64,000 bases of DNA from Microbacterium sp. SY138 (lineage in GTDB: Bacteria; Actinomycetota; Actinomycetes; Actinomycetales; Microbacteriaceae): NCBI RefSeq assembly GCF_039729145.1, contig NZ_CP155793.1:3596001-3660000 (forward strand). The letters run 5' to 3'. Of this stretch, positions 35,895 through 43,848 are shown piece by piece; the first letter of the stretch is position 1, and each line of letters opens with the position of its first letter. The notes under the pieces are model-generated. The model had not been told where the DNA came from. It did no database searches and saw only the letters and a list, made by a program, of their open reading frames with translations. The position numbers and the translations under genes were made by a program.

Positions 35895-36899
35895 GTGGTC
35901 GTCAGTGTTCGAGATGTCGCTCTCGCCGCATCCGTGTCTGTCGGGACCGTCTCGAACGTCCTGAACCATCCGGACAAGGTCTCTCCCGCCACGGTGGAAC
36001 GTGTCACGGCCGCCATCGAGAAGCTCGGGTTCGTGCGCAACGATGCGGCCCGGCAGCTCCGGGCCGGCCAGAGCCGCTCGATCGGCCTCGTGGTGCTCGA
36101 TGTGCGCAACCCGTTCTTCACCGACATCGCCCGCGGCGCGGAGGAACGCGCCGCCGAGGCCCGGATGACGGTGACCCTCGGCAACAGCGACGAGAAGGTC
36201 GAACGCGAACGCGCCTACATCGACCTGTTCGAGGAGCAGCGCATCGCCGGGCTGCTCATCTCCCCCCTCGCCGACGACCTCCCGCGTCTCCGCCGTCTCC
36301 GCGACCGCGGGACGACCGTGGTGCTCGTCGACCGTGAGGTCGCCGATGAGAGCTTCTCGTCGGTCTCGGTCGACGACGTGGGCGGCGGCTACCTCGCCGT
36401 GCAGCACCTCGCTGCCCAGGGGCGGCGCCGCATCGCTTTCGTCGGCGGGCCGATGGGCATCCGCCAGGTGGTCGACCGTCTCGAGGGTGCCAGCAAGGCG
36501 GCGAACGAGGCGGAGGTCTCCCTCGAGGTCATCCTGACCGACTCGCTGAGCGTGCTCGCCGGCCGCGCCGCCGGAGAGACCCTCAGCGCGCGGGCCCCGG
36601 AGGACCGGCCCGACGCCATCTTCGCCGCGAACGACCTGCTCGCCATGGGGGTCCTGCAGGCGCTCATGATGCGGGGCAGCATCCGGGTGCCGGACGAGAT
36701 CGCGCTCATCGGCTACGACGACATCGACTTCGCCGCCGCGGCCGTCGTCCCGCTCTCGTCGATCCGTCAGCCCGCGGAACTCATCGGATACACGGCCGTC
36801 GATCTGATGCTGCGAGAGGCCGGCGGGCGGTCCGAGCGCGAGCGGGTGGTGTTCCAGCCGGAGCTCGTCGTGCGGGATTCGACGGCCCGCCCGGTCTGA
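35895..36899 (+). CDS. LacI-family regulator of the rhamnose importer operon
   Basis: The 334-residue protein has the LacI HTH at its very N-terminus (VRDVALAASVSVGTVSNVLN), the hinge FVRNDAARQLRAG and a periplasmic-binding-like effector domain (VVLDVRNPFFTDIARG, FAANDLLAMGVLQAL, IGYDDIDFAAA). GTG 35895 is chosen because GGAAAGGAA lies upstream and the HTH starts at once; the frame is open to 35844. The divergent rhamnose operon is its probable target, with L-rhamnose or rhamnulose as inducer by context. Confidence 0.9.
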   Translation: MVVSVRDVALAASVSVGTVSNVLNHPDKVSPATVERVTAAIEKLGFVRNDAARQLRAGQSRSIGLVVLDVRNPFFTDIARGAEERAAEARMTVTLGNSDEKVERERAYIDLFEEQRIAGLLISPLADDLPRLRRLRDRGTTVVLVDREVADESFSSVSVDDVGGGYLAVQHLAAQGRRRIAFVGGPMGIRQVVDRLEGASKAANEAEVSLEVILTDSLSVLAGRAAGETLSARAPEDRPDAIFAANDLLAMGVLQALMMRGSIRVPDEIALIGYDDIDFAAAAVVPLSSIRQPAELIGYTAVDLMLREAGGRSERERVVFQPELVVRDSTARPV

Positions 36900-36920
36900 C
36901 CGACGCCGACCAGCCGCACG

Positions 36921-37124
36921 TCAGCGGCGGAGGGCCTTGCGCGCCTTCTTCGACGCCTTCTCGGCGGCCTTCTTGCGCCGCTTCCGCGCCCGGGGGTCGT
37001 TCCACAACCGCACCAGCTGGTGCCGGACCGACTCGCCCTTGTTGATCTGCACCGTCGCCGCGCGACTGCCGAAGATGTAGGCGACGAAGGCGACGCCGAC
37101 GATGAGGAGGATCTTGTTGCGCAT
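36921..37124 (-). CDS. Small membrane protein at the end of the Asp23 operon
   Basis: The 67-residue protein has one N-terminal membrane helix (KILLIVGVAFVAYIFG) and a highly basic tail rich in Lys, Arg and Ala, ending KKARKALRR. ATG 37124 is 13 bases after the AmaP-like gene in the same direction. The basic tail may contact nucleic acid or anionic lipid. I know of no named family, although similar small proteins accompany Asp23 operons in Microbacteriaceae. Confidence 0.72.
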   Translation of the reverse strand: MRNKILLIVGVAFVAYIFGSRAATVQINKGESVRHQLVRLWNDPRARKRRKKAAEKASKKARKALRR

Positions 37125-37137
37125 GATGCCTGCTTTC

Positions 37138-37752
37138 TCAGGAGAGACGGCGCTGGTCGTGCGCGAGCCGGGCCCGGAGGCTCGTGTGGATCGAGACGAA
37201 CGTCGCGGTGTCGCGTCCGGTGAGGACAGCGAGGTTGGCGAGCAGACGGTCGACATGGTCGACGAGCTCCCGCGGGTCGGTGTTCTGACGCGGCGTCACG
37301 GAGACGTGCAGCACCGGGCTGCGACGCACATCGTTGGCCGTCACCTGCGCCGAGAGGACCTCGTCGCGCGTCGTGAGGGAGTTCTTCACCGCGTCCGAGA
37401 CGAACGACTCGTTGACCGTCACACGCCCCAGCGGGTTCTGCGCTCCCGTCGAGCGGAGCACGGTCTTCGAACGCCGTCCGGCGATGCTCGTGAGCGCGAG
37501 GATCAGCAGCACGATCACGACCACGATCGCGACGACCGCGCCGATGCCGATCCACGACAGTGCTCCTCCCGCGATGGCGGTCGCGGCGATCGCCTGGTCC
37601 AGCCAGGACCGCGCATCCCTGCCGCCTGCTGTCCAGATGTCGGACAGCGTCGGCCAGCTCATGATGGCGATGCCGAGGGCGCCGAGCGCGAGGAACAGCA
37701 GCCCGATGATCAGGAGCAGGGTGCGATTCAGCGCACGGTTGGTGTTGTTCAC
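37138..37752 (-). CDS. AmaP-like membrane anchor with Asp23-like tail
   Basis: The 204-residue protein has two N-terminal membrane helices (LLLIIGLLFLALGALGIAI; then AVVAIVVVIVLLILAL) and a cytoplasmic domain with beta-rich segments resembling Asp23 (VTVNESFVSDAVKNSL, VLHVSVTPRQNT). This is the plan of the alkaline-shock anchor AmaP, which holds Asp23 at the membrane. The start is GTG at 37752, overlapping the upstream stop by four bases. Confidence 0.75.
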   Translation of the reverse strand: MNNTNRALNRTLLLIIGLLFLALGALGIAIMSWPTLSDIWTAGGRDARSWLDQAIAATAIAGGALSWIGIGAVVAIVVVIVLLILALTSIAGRRSKTVLRSTGAQNPLGRVTVNESFVSDAVKNSLTTRDEVLSAQVTANDVRRSPVLHVSVTPRQNTDPRELVDHVDRLLANLAVLTGRDTATFVSIHTSLRARLAHDQRRLS

Positions 37753-38333
37753 AGCTCGTCTTCCTTCTCGGTGGGGCGCTCGATGCGCACCCGCGTGCGA
37801 ACCCTGTCGGTCAGCCGATACGACTGCAGCTCCGCCTCGGCGGCTGCCCGCACGTCGGATGCGTCGAGAGGCACGCCGATTCCCGGGCGCACGGTCACGT
37901 CGACGGTGCGGTGTCCGACACCGACGGTGATGCTGTCGCGGGTGAGACCCGTCTCCTCCGCGAGGTGCTGAGCCAACGCGCTGGCGATCACGCCGTTGTC
38001 GACGACCACCGCGCGTCCGCCGGCATCCAGCACGTGCTTGGACAGTCGCCCCGGCGTGATGGCCAGTACCACGAAGGTCAGCCCGATGAGGGCGAGCACC
38101 ACACTGCCGGCGATCACGAGCCCGGCGGGCTGTGCGGTGGGCAACCCGATGAGCCAGCCTCCCGCCGCGGCGGGACCGACCAGGAGTGCGGGCTGCGCGG
38201 CGAGGCTCAGCACGATCTCGAGCCCGATGTACGCGAGGGCGAGGATGAGCAGGATGACCGCGACGAACATCGCGACGGTGCGCGGCGAGTGCGTCTCGCG
38301 TCGGATGACACGGCGCAGGACCGGGGTGCTCAT
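37749..38333 (-). CDS. DUF6286 membrane protein
   Basis: The 194-residue protein has two membrane helices (TVAMFVAVILLILALAYIGL and LVIAGSVVLALIGLTFVVLA) and a C-terminal Asp23-like domain (VVVDNGVIASALAQHLAEET, then VTVRPGIGVPLDASDV). DUF6286 proteins accompany Asp23 genes in actinobacteria. The ATG overlaps the preceding stop by four bases. It probably anchors or assembles the envelope-stress complex. Confidence 0.8.
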   Translation of the reverse strand: MSTPVLRRVIRRETHSPRTVAMFVAVILLILALAYIGLEIVLSLAAQPALLVGPAAAGGWLIGLPTAQPAGLVIAGSVVLALIGLTFVVLAITPGRLSKHVLDAGGRAVVVDNGVIASALAQHLAEETGLTRDSITVGVGHRTVDVTVRPGIGVPLDASDVRAAAEAELQSYRLTDRVRTRVRIERPTEKEDEL

Positions 38334-38722
38334 TGCACTCGTCTCCTTTCCGGGATGGTGGCACCGGTGACGGTGAGATTGATGCGGATGACGGTGCGTC
38401 CGAGGATCGTGCTCAGGCTCTGCTGCAGCTGCTCCTGCAGATCCCGCGCACGTTCGAGGACGGGCACGGTCTGCGCGATCGCGGCCGTGTCGTCCAGGCG
38501 GGGAACGGGAAGAGGCGTGGCGATCCGCACGCTGATCCCCCGCGGGTGCTCGGCGACATCGACCTTCACGTCGCTGCGAGGCACCCCGATCAACGTCGCA
38601 GACGCCTTCTCGGTGACGGTGCGGTAGACGCGATCCTTCACCTCGACGCGTCCGCGGACGGCGGCCCCGCCGGCGGCGGCTCCCGAGGGAGCGCCGCCGG
38701 CGATGTGCTGGTCGGCGCGCAT
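38330..38722 (-). CDS. Asp23-related small protein
   Basis: The 130-residue soluble protein has an Ala/Gly-rich start and a core (RVEVKDRVYRTVTEKASATL, VDVAEHPRGISVRIATPLPV) resembling a single Asp23/Gls24 domain. ATG 38722 shares its last base with the DUF2273 stop (TGATG). It belongs to the six-gene operon and is probably a second Asp23-like subunit. The assignment is by pattern and context. Confidence 0.75.
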   Translation of the reverse strand: MRADQHIAGGAPSGAAAGGAAVRGRVEVKDRVYRTVTEKASATLIGVPRSDVKVDVAEHPRGISVRIATPLPVPRLDDTAAIAQTVPVLERARDLQEQLQQSLSTILGRTVIRINLTVTGATIPERRRVQ

Positions 38723-38910
38723 CAGGAGGTGCGCCGCCCGGTGAAGACGTCCGCGAGACCGCGGACGTCGAGCTTGCCGGACGCGATCCGACCCACGAGC
38801 GCGCCGATGCCCGCGAAGACGGCCATGAGGAGGAATCCCCAGAAGCCGAACAGCAGAGCCGCGAGAGCGAGGAGAGCGCCGATCAGGGCGCCGACCGTTG
38901 TGGCACTCAT
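38722..38910 (-). CDS. DUF2273-like small membrane protein
   Basis: The 62-residue protein has two closely spaced membrane helices (VGALIGALLALAALLFGFWG; MAVFAGIGALVGRI) and a short basic tail, like the DUF2273 proteins encoded with Asp23 in Firmicutes and actinobacteria. The ATG overlaps the Asp23 stop by four bases. Confidence 0.82.
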   Translation of the reverse strand: MSATTVGALIGALLALAALLFGFWGFLLMAVFAGIGALVGRIASGKLDVRGLADVFTGRRTS

Positions 38911-39422
38911 GAGACTCGCGACTCTTCGCTCTCGTCGCTGTCGTCGCCGGGCACGTGCACGTCGTTGACCTCGACGTTGACCTCGACGACCTCGAGGCCG
39001 ACCAGGCGGCTGATCGCGCCCGCGACAGCGGCACGGACGTTGTTCGCGACGTCCTGGATCGGCGCCGGGTACTCGACCACGATGGTCAGGTCGGCGGCGG
39101 CCTGCGTGTCGCCCACCTCGACCTTGACGCCCTGGGCGAGGTCGGTGGCGTTGATCACGTCGCGGATCGCACCGAAGGCACGTGCGCCGCCGCCGCCGAG
39201 CGCGTAGACGCCGGCGACCTCACGTGCGGCGATGCCGGCGACCTTGGCGACCACGCCGTCGGCGATGGTGGTCTTGCCCGCGGCATTGGCGTCCGTGGGG
39301 ACGCGCGATGCGGAGAATCCGCTCGACCGGTCGACGCGCGATGCGCCGGTGGCGGCCTTCGGTGCGGCCTGGGCGAGCTCCTTCTCTGCCGGAGCGGGGG
39401 TGGTCTGGTCCTGGTTTGCCAT
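38907..39422 (-). CDS. Asp23/Gls24 family envelope stress protein
   Basis: The 171-residue protein has a disordered Ala/Pro-rich N-terminus and the Asp23 domain from residue about 50 (TTIADGVVAKVAGIAAREVA, VEVGDTQAAADLTIVVEYPA, DVANNVRAAVAGAISRLVGL, EVVEVNVEVNDVHV). It is the first gene of the operon 39422-36921. Asp23 proteins form a membrane-associated layer and respond to envelope stress. ATG 39434 is an alternative start; neither start has a strong ribosome site. A gap of about 150 bases upstream should hold the promoter. Confidence 0.9.
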   Translation of the reverse strand: MANQDQTTPAPAEKELAQAAPKAATGASRVDRSSGFSASRVPTDANAAGKTTIADGVVAKVAGIAAREVAGVYALGGGGARAFGAIRDVINATDLAQGVKVEVGDTQAAADLTIVVEYPAPIQDVANNVRAAVAGAISRLVGLEVVEVNVEVNDVHVPGDDSDESEESRVS

Positions 39423-39574
39423 GAGGTGTCCCATCTCGATCTGAAGACCGGTCGCGGGTCCCGTATGAGACTCCCGCCGGGAGCGAAACGCTCGCTCGGA
39501 GATAGGACGTGCGGAAGGGCCGAAACGTCACAAAGAAGTGCGGATCCCGCGCAGCGGCCTGCGGAAAGGGACGT

Positions 39575-40210
39575 TCAGGAGGACGGAGTTCCGTACATCT
39601 CGCCCACCGGGACCGGCACCGGGAGCACGTTGCCCGGCTGCGCGAGCGGGCAGGCCCACGCCGGGTCGTACGCGCACGAAGGGTTGTAGGCGAAGTTGAA
39701 GTCGAGCACGATCGTGCCGCCGTCCGCATCCGACCCCAGGTCGGCACCCTTGATCGTGTCGATCAGGTAGCGCCCGCCGCCGTAGGTTCCGCCGGGACGA
39801 CCGGCGAGCGCGTCGCGCAGCGGGATGAAGAGACCGCCGCCGTAGGACTTCAGCCGCCAGACGTCGAGCGACCCGGCGTCGGGGATCTCGACCCGACCGA
39901 CGCGCTCGAACGGAACGATGCCGTCGGTGCCGGTCGCGAACTCGAAGCCTCCCTCATCGGCGGCGAGGACAGGCAGTTCGAATCGCCACTGCGGATCGTA
40001 CGAGGCGATCGGGAGTCCTTCGAACAGCGCCCGATCCTCCGACAGCAGCGGGGTGGCGGGATGGCGGAGCATCAGATCGTCCCGCTCGATCCGCCAGAGC
40101 TCGTGCGCTTCTTCCGGGGAGTCGGCGATCCGAACGGCGTCGTACAGGGCGAAGACCCGACGCCGCCAGTCGACGACGTCGATGGCGGTGCGTGCGGCTG
40201 TGATCGTCAT
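39575..40210 (-). CDS. DUF1684 protein
   Basis: The 211-residue soluble protein has the DUF1684 pattern: WRRRVFALYDAVR, ELWRIERDDLMLRHPATPL, FAVPV-like FELPVLAADEGG, GGGRYLIDTIKGAD, VLDFNFAYNPSCAYDPAWAC and PLAQPGNVLPVPV. The conserved NPSCAY and CPLA segments suggest a metal or cofactor site, but the function of the family is unknown. TAGCCT six bases before the ATG makes it probably leaderless. Confidence 0.88.
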   Translation of the reverse strand: MTITAARTAIDVVDWRRRVFALYDAVRIADSPEEAHELWRIERDDLMLRHPATPLLSEDRALFEGLPIASYDPQWRFELPVLAADEGGFEFATGTDGIVPFERVGRVEIPDAGSLDVWRLKSYGGGLFIPLRDALAGRPGGTYGGGRYLIDTIKGADLGSDADGGTIVLDFNFAYNPSCAYDPAWACPLAQPGNVLPVPVPVGEMYGTPSS

Positions 40211-40216
40211 GGCCCC

Positions 40217-40222
40217 AGGCTA
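40217..40222 (-). promoter_or_regulatory. Leaderless -10 element of the DUF1684 gene
   Basis: TAGCCT on the minus strand is separated from the ATG at 40210 by GGGGCC, six bases. It begins before the stop codon of the upstream epimerase-like gene (40220). Confidence 0.5.
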
Positions 40223-41038
40223 CGCGGCCGAGCCGGCGATCATCGCGACGTAACCCTCTCGATAGGTGGGGTAGTCGAGGCGGCCGAGCATGGACCGCAG
40301 GAGGGTGCCGTCATAGACGAACCCGCCCGGTTCCGCCGAGGCGATATCCGGCGGCACCTCGACCCCCAGCTCGCGTGCGATGAACGTGACGACGTCGCCG
40401 AGCGGAGCAGGGCTCTCGTCCACGGCGTGCAGGAGTCGTGGCGGCTCCGGCATCCGCAGCAGCATCTCGAGCGTGCGGACGAGGTCGGTCTCGTGGATGC
40501 GGTTTGTACGTCGCGCATGTTCCACCGCCACTCCCGCGCGCACCGTGCGCAGAAGGTACTCGCGTCCGGGTCCGTAGATTCCCGCCGGCCGCACGATCGT
40601 CGCGTCGAAGATCTCGACCGCTGCCCGCTCCCCGTCGAGAAGCCCTCGCGAGCGCATGCTCGTAGGCCCGGGCTGATCCCGCTCGGTGATCGGCCGCGCC
40701 GACCCCGAACCGTCGAAGACCCCGGTCGACGACACGAACACCGTGCGCGCGGGGATCGCCGGCAGGGCGGCGGCGAGATGCGTCAGCGCGGTGCGATAGG
40801 CGGCGGGGGTGTCACCGGGTGGGAGCGTGACGAGCATGCGGTCGACCACGGGAAGCCGCGCGGCGAGCGGCGCCGCCAGGTCGGCGCGGATCCCGATCGC
40901 ACCCGCAGGAGGAGGACTGTCGCTTCGACGCAGCGCGTACACCTCGCCGTTTTCGAGGAACTGTGGCGCCAGGCGCGCGGCGATCTTGCCGGAGCCGACG
41001 AGGAGGGTGCGGGAGGAGGGCGCAGCGGAGCCGTGCAT
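40220..41038 (-). CDS. NAD(P)-binding epimerase/dehydratase-like protein
   Basis: The 272-residue protein is an atypical extended SDR. LLVGSGKIAARLAPQF replaces the usual GxxGxxG, VFVSSTGVFDG is the active-site strand, and ATIVRPAGIYGPGREYLLRT follows. RIHETDLVRTLEMLL is typical of YeeZ/GalE-like proteins. The usual YxxxK is not evident, so catalytic activity is uncertain. Nine bases separate it from the MarR gene upstream on the same strand, suggesting one transcript. Confidence 0.82.
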   Translation of the reverse strand: MHGSAAPSSRTLLVGSGKIAARLAPQFLENGEVYALRRSDSPPPAGAIGIRADLAAPLAARLPVVDRMLVTLPPGDTPAAYRTALTHLAAALPAIPARTVFVSSTGVFDGSGSARPITERDQPGPTSMRSRGLLDGERAAVEIFDATIVRPAGIYGPGREYLLRTVRAGVAVEHARRTNRIHETDLVRTLEMLLRMPEPPRLLHAVDESPAPLGDVVTFIARELGVEVPPDIASAEPGGFVYDGTLLRSMLGRLDYPTYREGYVAMIAGSAA

Positions 41039-41047
41039 GCGTCTCGA

Positions 41048-41509
41048 TCAGCCCGCGGCGAGCGCCGGCAGCGCGACGCCGTGCAGCGCGTCGACGACGG
41101 GGGCGAGTTCCGGCTGCGCCGCGGCGTCTTCGAGCACCTGCTCGAGGGCGGCGTCGTGGATGGGTCGAGCCCGCTCGTAGAGCTCACGCCCTGCGGGGGT
41201 GAGCTCGGTGTAGATGCCCCGACGATCGTCGGCGCAGAGGATCCGGGTGAGGAGTCCGCGGTCTTCCAGGCGGTTGACCAGGCGTGTCGTGGCGCTGGGA
41301 CTCAGGGCCGCGGCTCGGGCGAGCTGCTGCATGCGCATATGCCATCCGTCTTGACGGTCGAGCGCATCCAGCACCGTGTACTCGACCACCGAGAGCGAGG
41401 CGGCGTCGGCCAGGCTGCGCTCGAGGGCCGTCTCGATCAGGCCGTGCAGGGCGGCGAGCGTCCGCCACCCCTGCGCGCGCACCTCGACCGCGTCGTCACC
41501 GATACCCAT
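41048..41509 (-). CDS. MarR-family regulator
   Basis: The 153-residue winged-helix protein has LSVVEYTVLDALDRQDGWHM, LARAAALSPSATTRLVNRLE (recognition helix) and RGLLTRILCADDRRGIYTELT (wing). ATG 41509 has GGAGG six bases before it; ATG 41515 abuts the GGAGG and is less likely. It is divergent from an MFS pump with a dyad-rich region between them, the usual arrangement of a ligand-released efflux repressor. Confidence 0.9.
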   Translation of the reverse strand: MGIGDDAVEVRAQGWRTLAALHGLIETALERSLADAASLSVVEYTVLDALDRQDGWHMRMQQLARAAALSPSATTRLVNRLEDRGLLTRILCADDRRGIYTELTPAGRELYERARPIHDAALEQVLEDAAAQPELAPVVDALHGVALPALAAG

Positions 41510-41538
41510 GGCCATCCTCCGAGATAGTTGCTTGCGCT

Positions 41539-41599
41539 GGATACTTGCGTGTGCAATCATTGTCCTTCGATGCGCAATATGCCGCGTCTGCAAGTATCC
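41539..41599. promoter_or_regulatory. MarR operator region
   Basis: GGATACTTGC (41539-41548) and its exact reverse complement GCAAGTATCC (41590-41599) flank the MarR-MFS intergenic centre. The left copy also begins a TTGC-GTGT-GCAA dyad (41545-41556). Two oppositely oriented copies of one site suit a repressor acting on both promoters. Confidence 0.55.
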
Positions 41600-41624
41600 C
41601 CACCAATGTACCAGGAGAATCGTC

Positions 41625-42881
41625 ATGCCTCTAGGACTGATCGCCCTCGCCATCGGGGCGTTCGGCATCGGACTCACCGAGTTCGTCATCATGGGCCTGC
41701 TGCCCGAGGTCGCCCAGGACTTCGGCGTCACCGAGTCCGCCGCCGGCTGGCTCATCTCCGGCTACGCGCTGGCCGTCGTGGTCGGTGCGCTCGTACTCAC
41801 CGCCGCGGCGACCCGTCTGCCCAAGAAGCCCGTGCTGCTCGGCCTCATCGTGCTGTTCATCATCGGGAACGTTCTCACCGCACTCGCCGACGACTACGGC
41901 ATCGCCATGCTCGGCCGCATCATCGCCGCCCTCTGCCACGGCGCGTTCTTCGGCATCGGCTCCGTCGTCGCGGCCGGCCTCGTCGCCCCCGAGAAGAAGG
42001 CGGGCGCCATCGCCATCATGTTCACCGGCCTCACCGCCGCGAACGTCTTCGGCGTGCCGTTCGGCACCTTCCTCGGCCAGGAGCTGGGCTGGCGCTCGAC
42101 GTTCTGGGCGATCTCCGGCATCGGCGTGCTGGCCTTCGTCGGCATCGCGCTGCTGGTCCCCCGTCTCCCGCGGCCGACCGCACACGTCAGCCTGCGCAGC
42201 GAACTGTCCGCCTTCCGCTCCGGTCAGGTGTGGTTCTCGCTCGTCGTCACGATCCTCGCGTTCGGCGGGATGTTCGGAGCCTTCACCTACATCGCCTACA
42301 CGCTCACCGAGGTGAGCGGCTTCGCGACCTCGACCGTGCCGTGGCTGCTCGTGCTCTTCGGCGCCGGCCTCGTGCTCGGCAACTGGCTGGGCGGACGACT
42401 CGCCGACCGTGCGATCGACCGCACCCTGGTCATCTTCATCGCCGCCCTCGTGATGGTGCTCGCCCTGTTCTCGGTCGCCGCGCAGTCGGGCATCGCCACG
42501 ATCATCGCCCTGTTCCTGATGGGCGGGTTCGGGTTCGGCACGGTCCCCGGGCTGCAGAGCCGCGTCATGCAGTACGCCGGCGGAGCGCCCACCCTCGCCT
42601 CCGGCGCCAACATCGGCGCCTTCAACATCGGCAACGCGCTCGGTGCGTGGGCGGGCGGAATGGGCATCTCGGCAGGGCTCGGCTACACCTCGCCGATCTG
42701 GATGGGGGCGATCCTCACCGGCATCGCGCTCGTCGTGATGGTCGTGGCGGCGGCCCGTGCCCGCAGCGCTCTGTCTCGTGATGCACTGTCTCGCGATCCA
42801 CTGTCTCGCGATTCACTGTCTCGCGATGCGGTGTCGTCGGGCACGGGTCCGACCGCCGTCGCCTCGGTCCCGGCCGGCTGA
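41625..42881 (+). CDS. MFS efflux transporter, DHA1 family
   Basis: The 418-residue protein has 12 predicted helices with GLTEFVIMGLLPEVAQDFGV at the start, LISGYALAVVVGALVLT and GRIIAALCHGAFFGIGSVVA, as in arabinose/chloramphenicol-type exporters. AGGAG precedes the ATG. The C-terminus carries four repeats of (L)SRDx encoded by a 15-base tandem repeat. Control by the divergent MarR protein is likely; the exported compound is unknown. Confidence 0.9.
   Translation: MPLGLIALAIGAFGIGLTEFVIMGLLPEVAQDFGVTESAAGWLISGYALAVVVGALVLTAAATRLPKKPVLLGLIVLFIIGNVLTALADDYGIAMLGRIIAALCHGAFFGIGSVVAAGLVAPEKKAGAIAIMFTGLTAANVFGVPFGTFLGQELGWRSTFWAISGIGVLAFVGIALLVPRLPRPTAHVSLRSELSAFRSGQVWFSLVVTILAFGGMFGAFTYIAYTLTEVSGFATSTVPWLLVLFGAGLVLGNWLGGRLADRAIDRTLVIFIAALVMVLALFSVAAQSGIATIIALFLMGGFGFGTVPGLQSRVMQYAGGAPTLASGANIGAFNIGNALGAWAGGMGISAGLGYTSPIWMGAILTGIALVVMVVAAARARSALSRDALSRDPLSRDSLSRDAVSSGTGPTAVASVPAG
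42771..42830 (+). repeat. 15-bp in-frame tandem repeat in the MFS C-terminus
   Basis: Four copies starting at 42771, 42786, 42801 and 42816 with the core CTGTCTCGCGAT, each encoding LSRD plus one variable residue. The unit length is a multiple of three, so copy-number change would not break the frame. Confidence 0.9.
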
Positions 42882-42997
42882 CCCGACACTCGGTCACCCG
42901 TCGGACGGATTCACGGATGCAGGACGATTCGACACTCTTCTTGTCGACCTCCGTGTGTTCTCCCGACATGTGCACCCGGCGACGATCGCCGCACGCA

Positions 42998-43033
42998 GAA
43001 GCGCCGCACCCTCCGACGAGGATGCGGCGCTTC
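42998..43033 (-). terminator. Terminator of the aquaporin-like gene
   Basis: GAAGCGCCGCA and TGCGGCGCTTC form an 11-pair stem. An inner CCTC/GAGG pairing shortens the loop to four bases apart from small bulges. It lies 17 bases after the minus-strand stop. The rest of the gap 42882-42997 shows no gene. Confidence 0.75.
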
Positions 43034-43049
43034 GTTCCCGCTGCGGAGG

Positions 43050-43700
43050 CTACTCCGCGGCGGCGATCTTCTTGGCGTCGTCCGTGTTGAGCACGCGGAA
43101 CAGGATCGCGGCGATCACGGCGCCGACGACCGGGGCGACGATGTACAGCCACAGCGAGCTCCACGCGAAGTGACCGCTGACCGAGAGGCCGAGCGCGACG
43201 GCCGGGTTGAAGCCGCCGCCCGAGATCGATCCGACCGTGGCCGCACCGACGAAGACGGTCGCACCGATCGCGAGACCGTAGAAGGAGTTGCCCGCGGTGT
43301 CCTTCGAGGTGGCGGTGTTGAGCACGACCCACACCAGGATCAGCGTGAAGAGGGCCTCGACGAGGAACGCCGGCCCGACCTCGATGACCATGGCCTTGTC
43401 CCCGGCGGGCCACACGGCGAGCGCGACGAGCGCGGCCACGGCACCACCGACGAACTGGGCGATGAGGTAGGCGATGAAGTCGACGACGCTGAGGCCGCCG
43501 CGCAGGAACACACCGACCGAGACGGCCGGGTTCAGGTGTGCACCCGAGATGTGACCCGTCGAGTACACGAGCACCATCAGGGTGAAGCCGATCGCGAGCG
43601 GGGTCAGCGGGCTGCCGCTGTTGACCGCCGCGATGATCGCGAGGACGAAGAGGAAGGTGGCGATCGCTTCTGCGAGCGCCTTGCGTGCCGTACCAGTCAT
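43050..43700 (-). CDS. MIP-family channel (aquaporin-like) with altered filter
   Basis: The 216-residue protein has six predicted helices and the two half-helix motifs: GAHLNPAVSVG and GGGFNPAVALG. In water and glycerol channels the second motif is NPAR, with the arginine of the selectivity filter; here it is valine. Small solutes or gases may therefore pass. ATG 43700 has a purine-rich region upstream (GGGCTCTCTC is poor), so the start is supported mainly by the first helix. A hairpin lies in the leader at 43757-43809. Confidence 0.85.
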   Translation of the reverse strand: MTGTARKALAEAIATFLFVLAIIAAVNSGSPLTPLAIGFTLMVLVYSTGHISGAHLNPAVSVGVFLRGGLSVVDFIAYLIAQFVGGAVAALVALAVWPAGDKAMVIEVGPAFLVEALFTLILVWVVLNTATSKDTAGNSFYGLAIGATVFVGAATVGSISGGGFNPAVALGLSVSGHFAWSSLWLYIVAPVVGAVIAAILFRVLNTDDAKKIAAAE

Positions 43701-43756
43701 GAGAGAGCCCTTTGTCTTGGGGATTCGTGGGAGAGGAGGCTCGTTTGGCCGCTCAC

Positions 43757-43809
43757 TCCGGTCGACGCACCCCTCTTGCGGCACTGACGCTATCGCTGCG
43801 CCGACCGGA
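43757..43809 (-). other. Hairpin in the aidB-aquaporin gap
   Basis: Arms 43757-43769 and 43797-43809 pair at 12 of 13 positions (CCGGTCG with CGACCGG at the base) around a 27-base loop. It lies 40 bases after the aidB stop and 57 bases before the channel start, so it may end the aidB transcript or act as a leader structure. Confidence 0.5.
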
Positions 43810-43848
43810 ATATCGGGAGCCGCGCGGGCTTTCTGTGAATTCGCTGAA

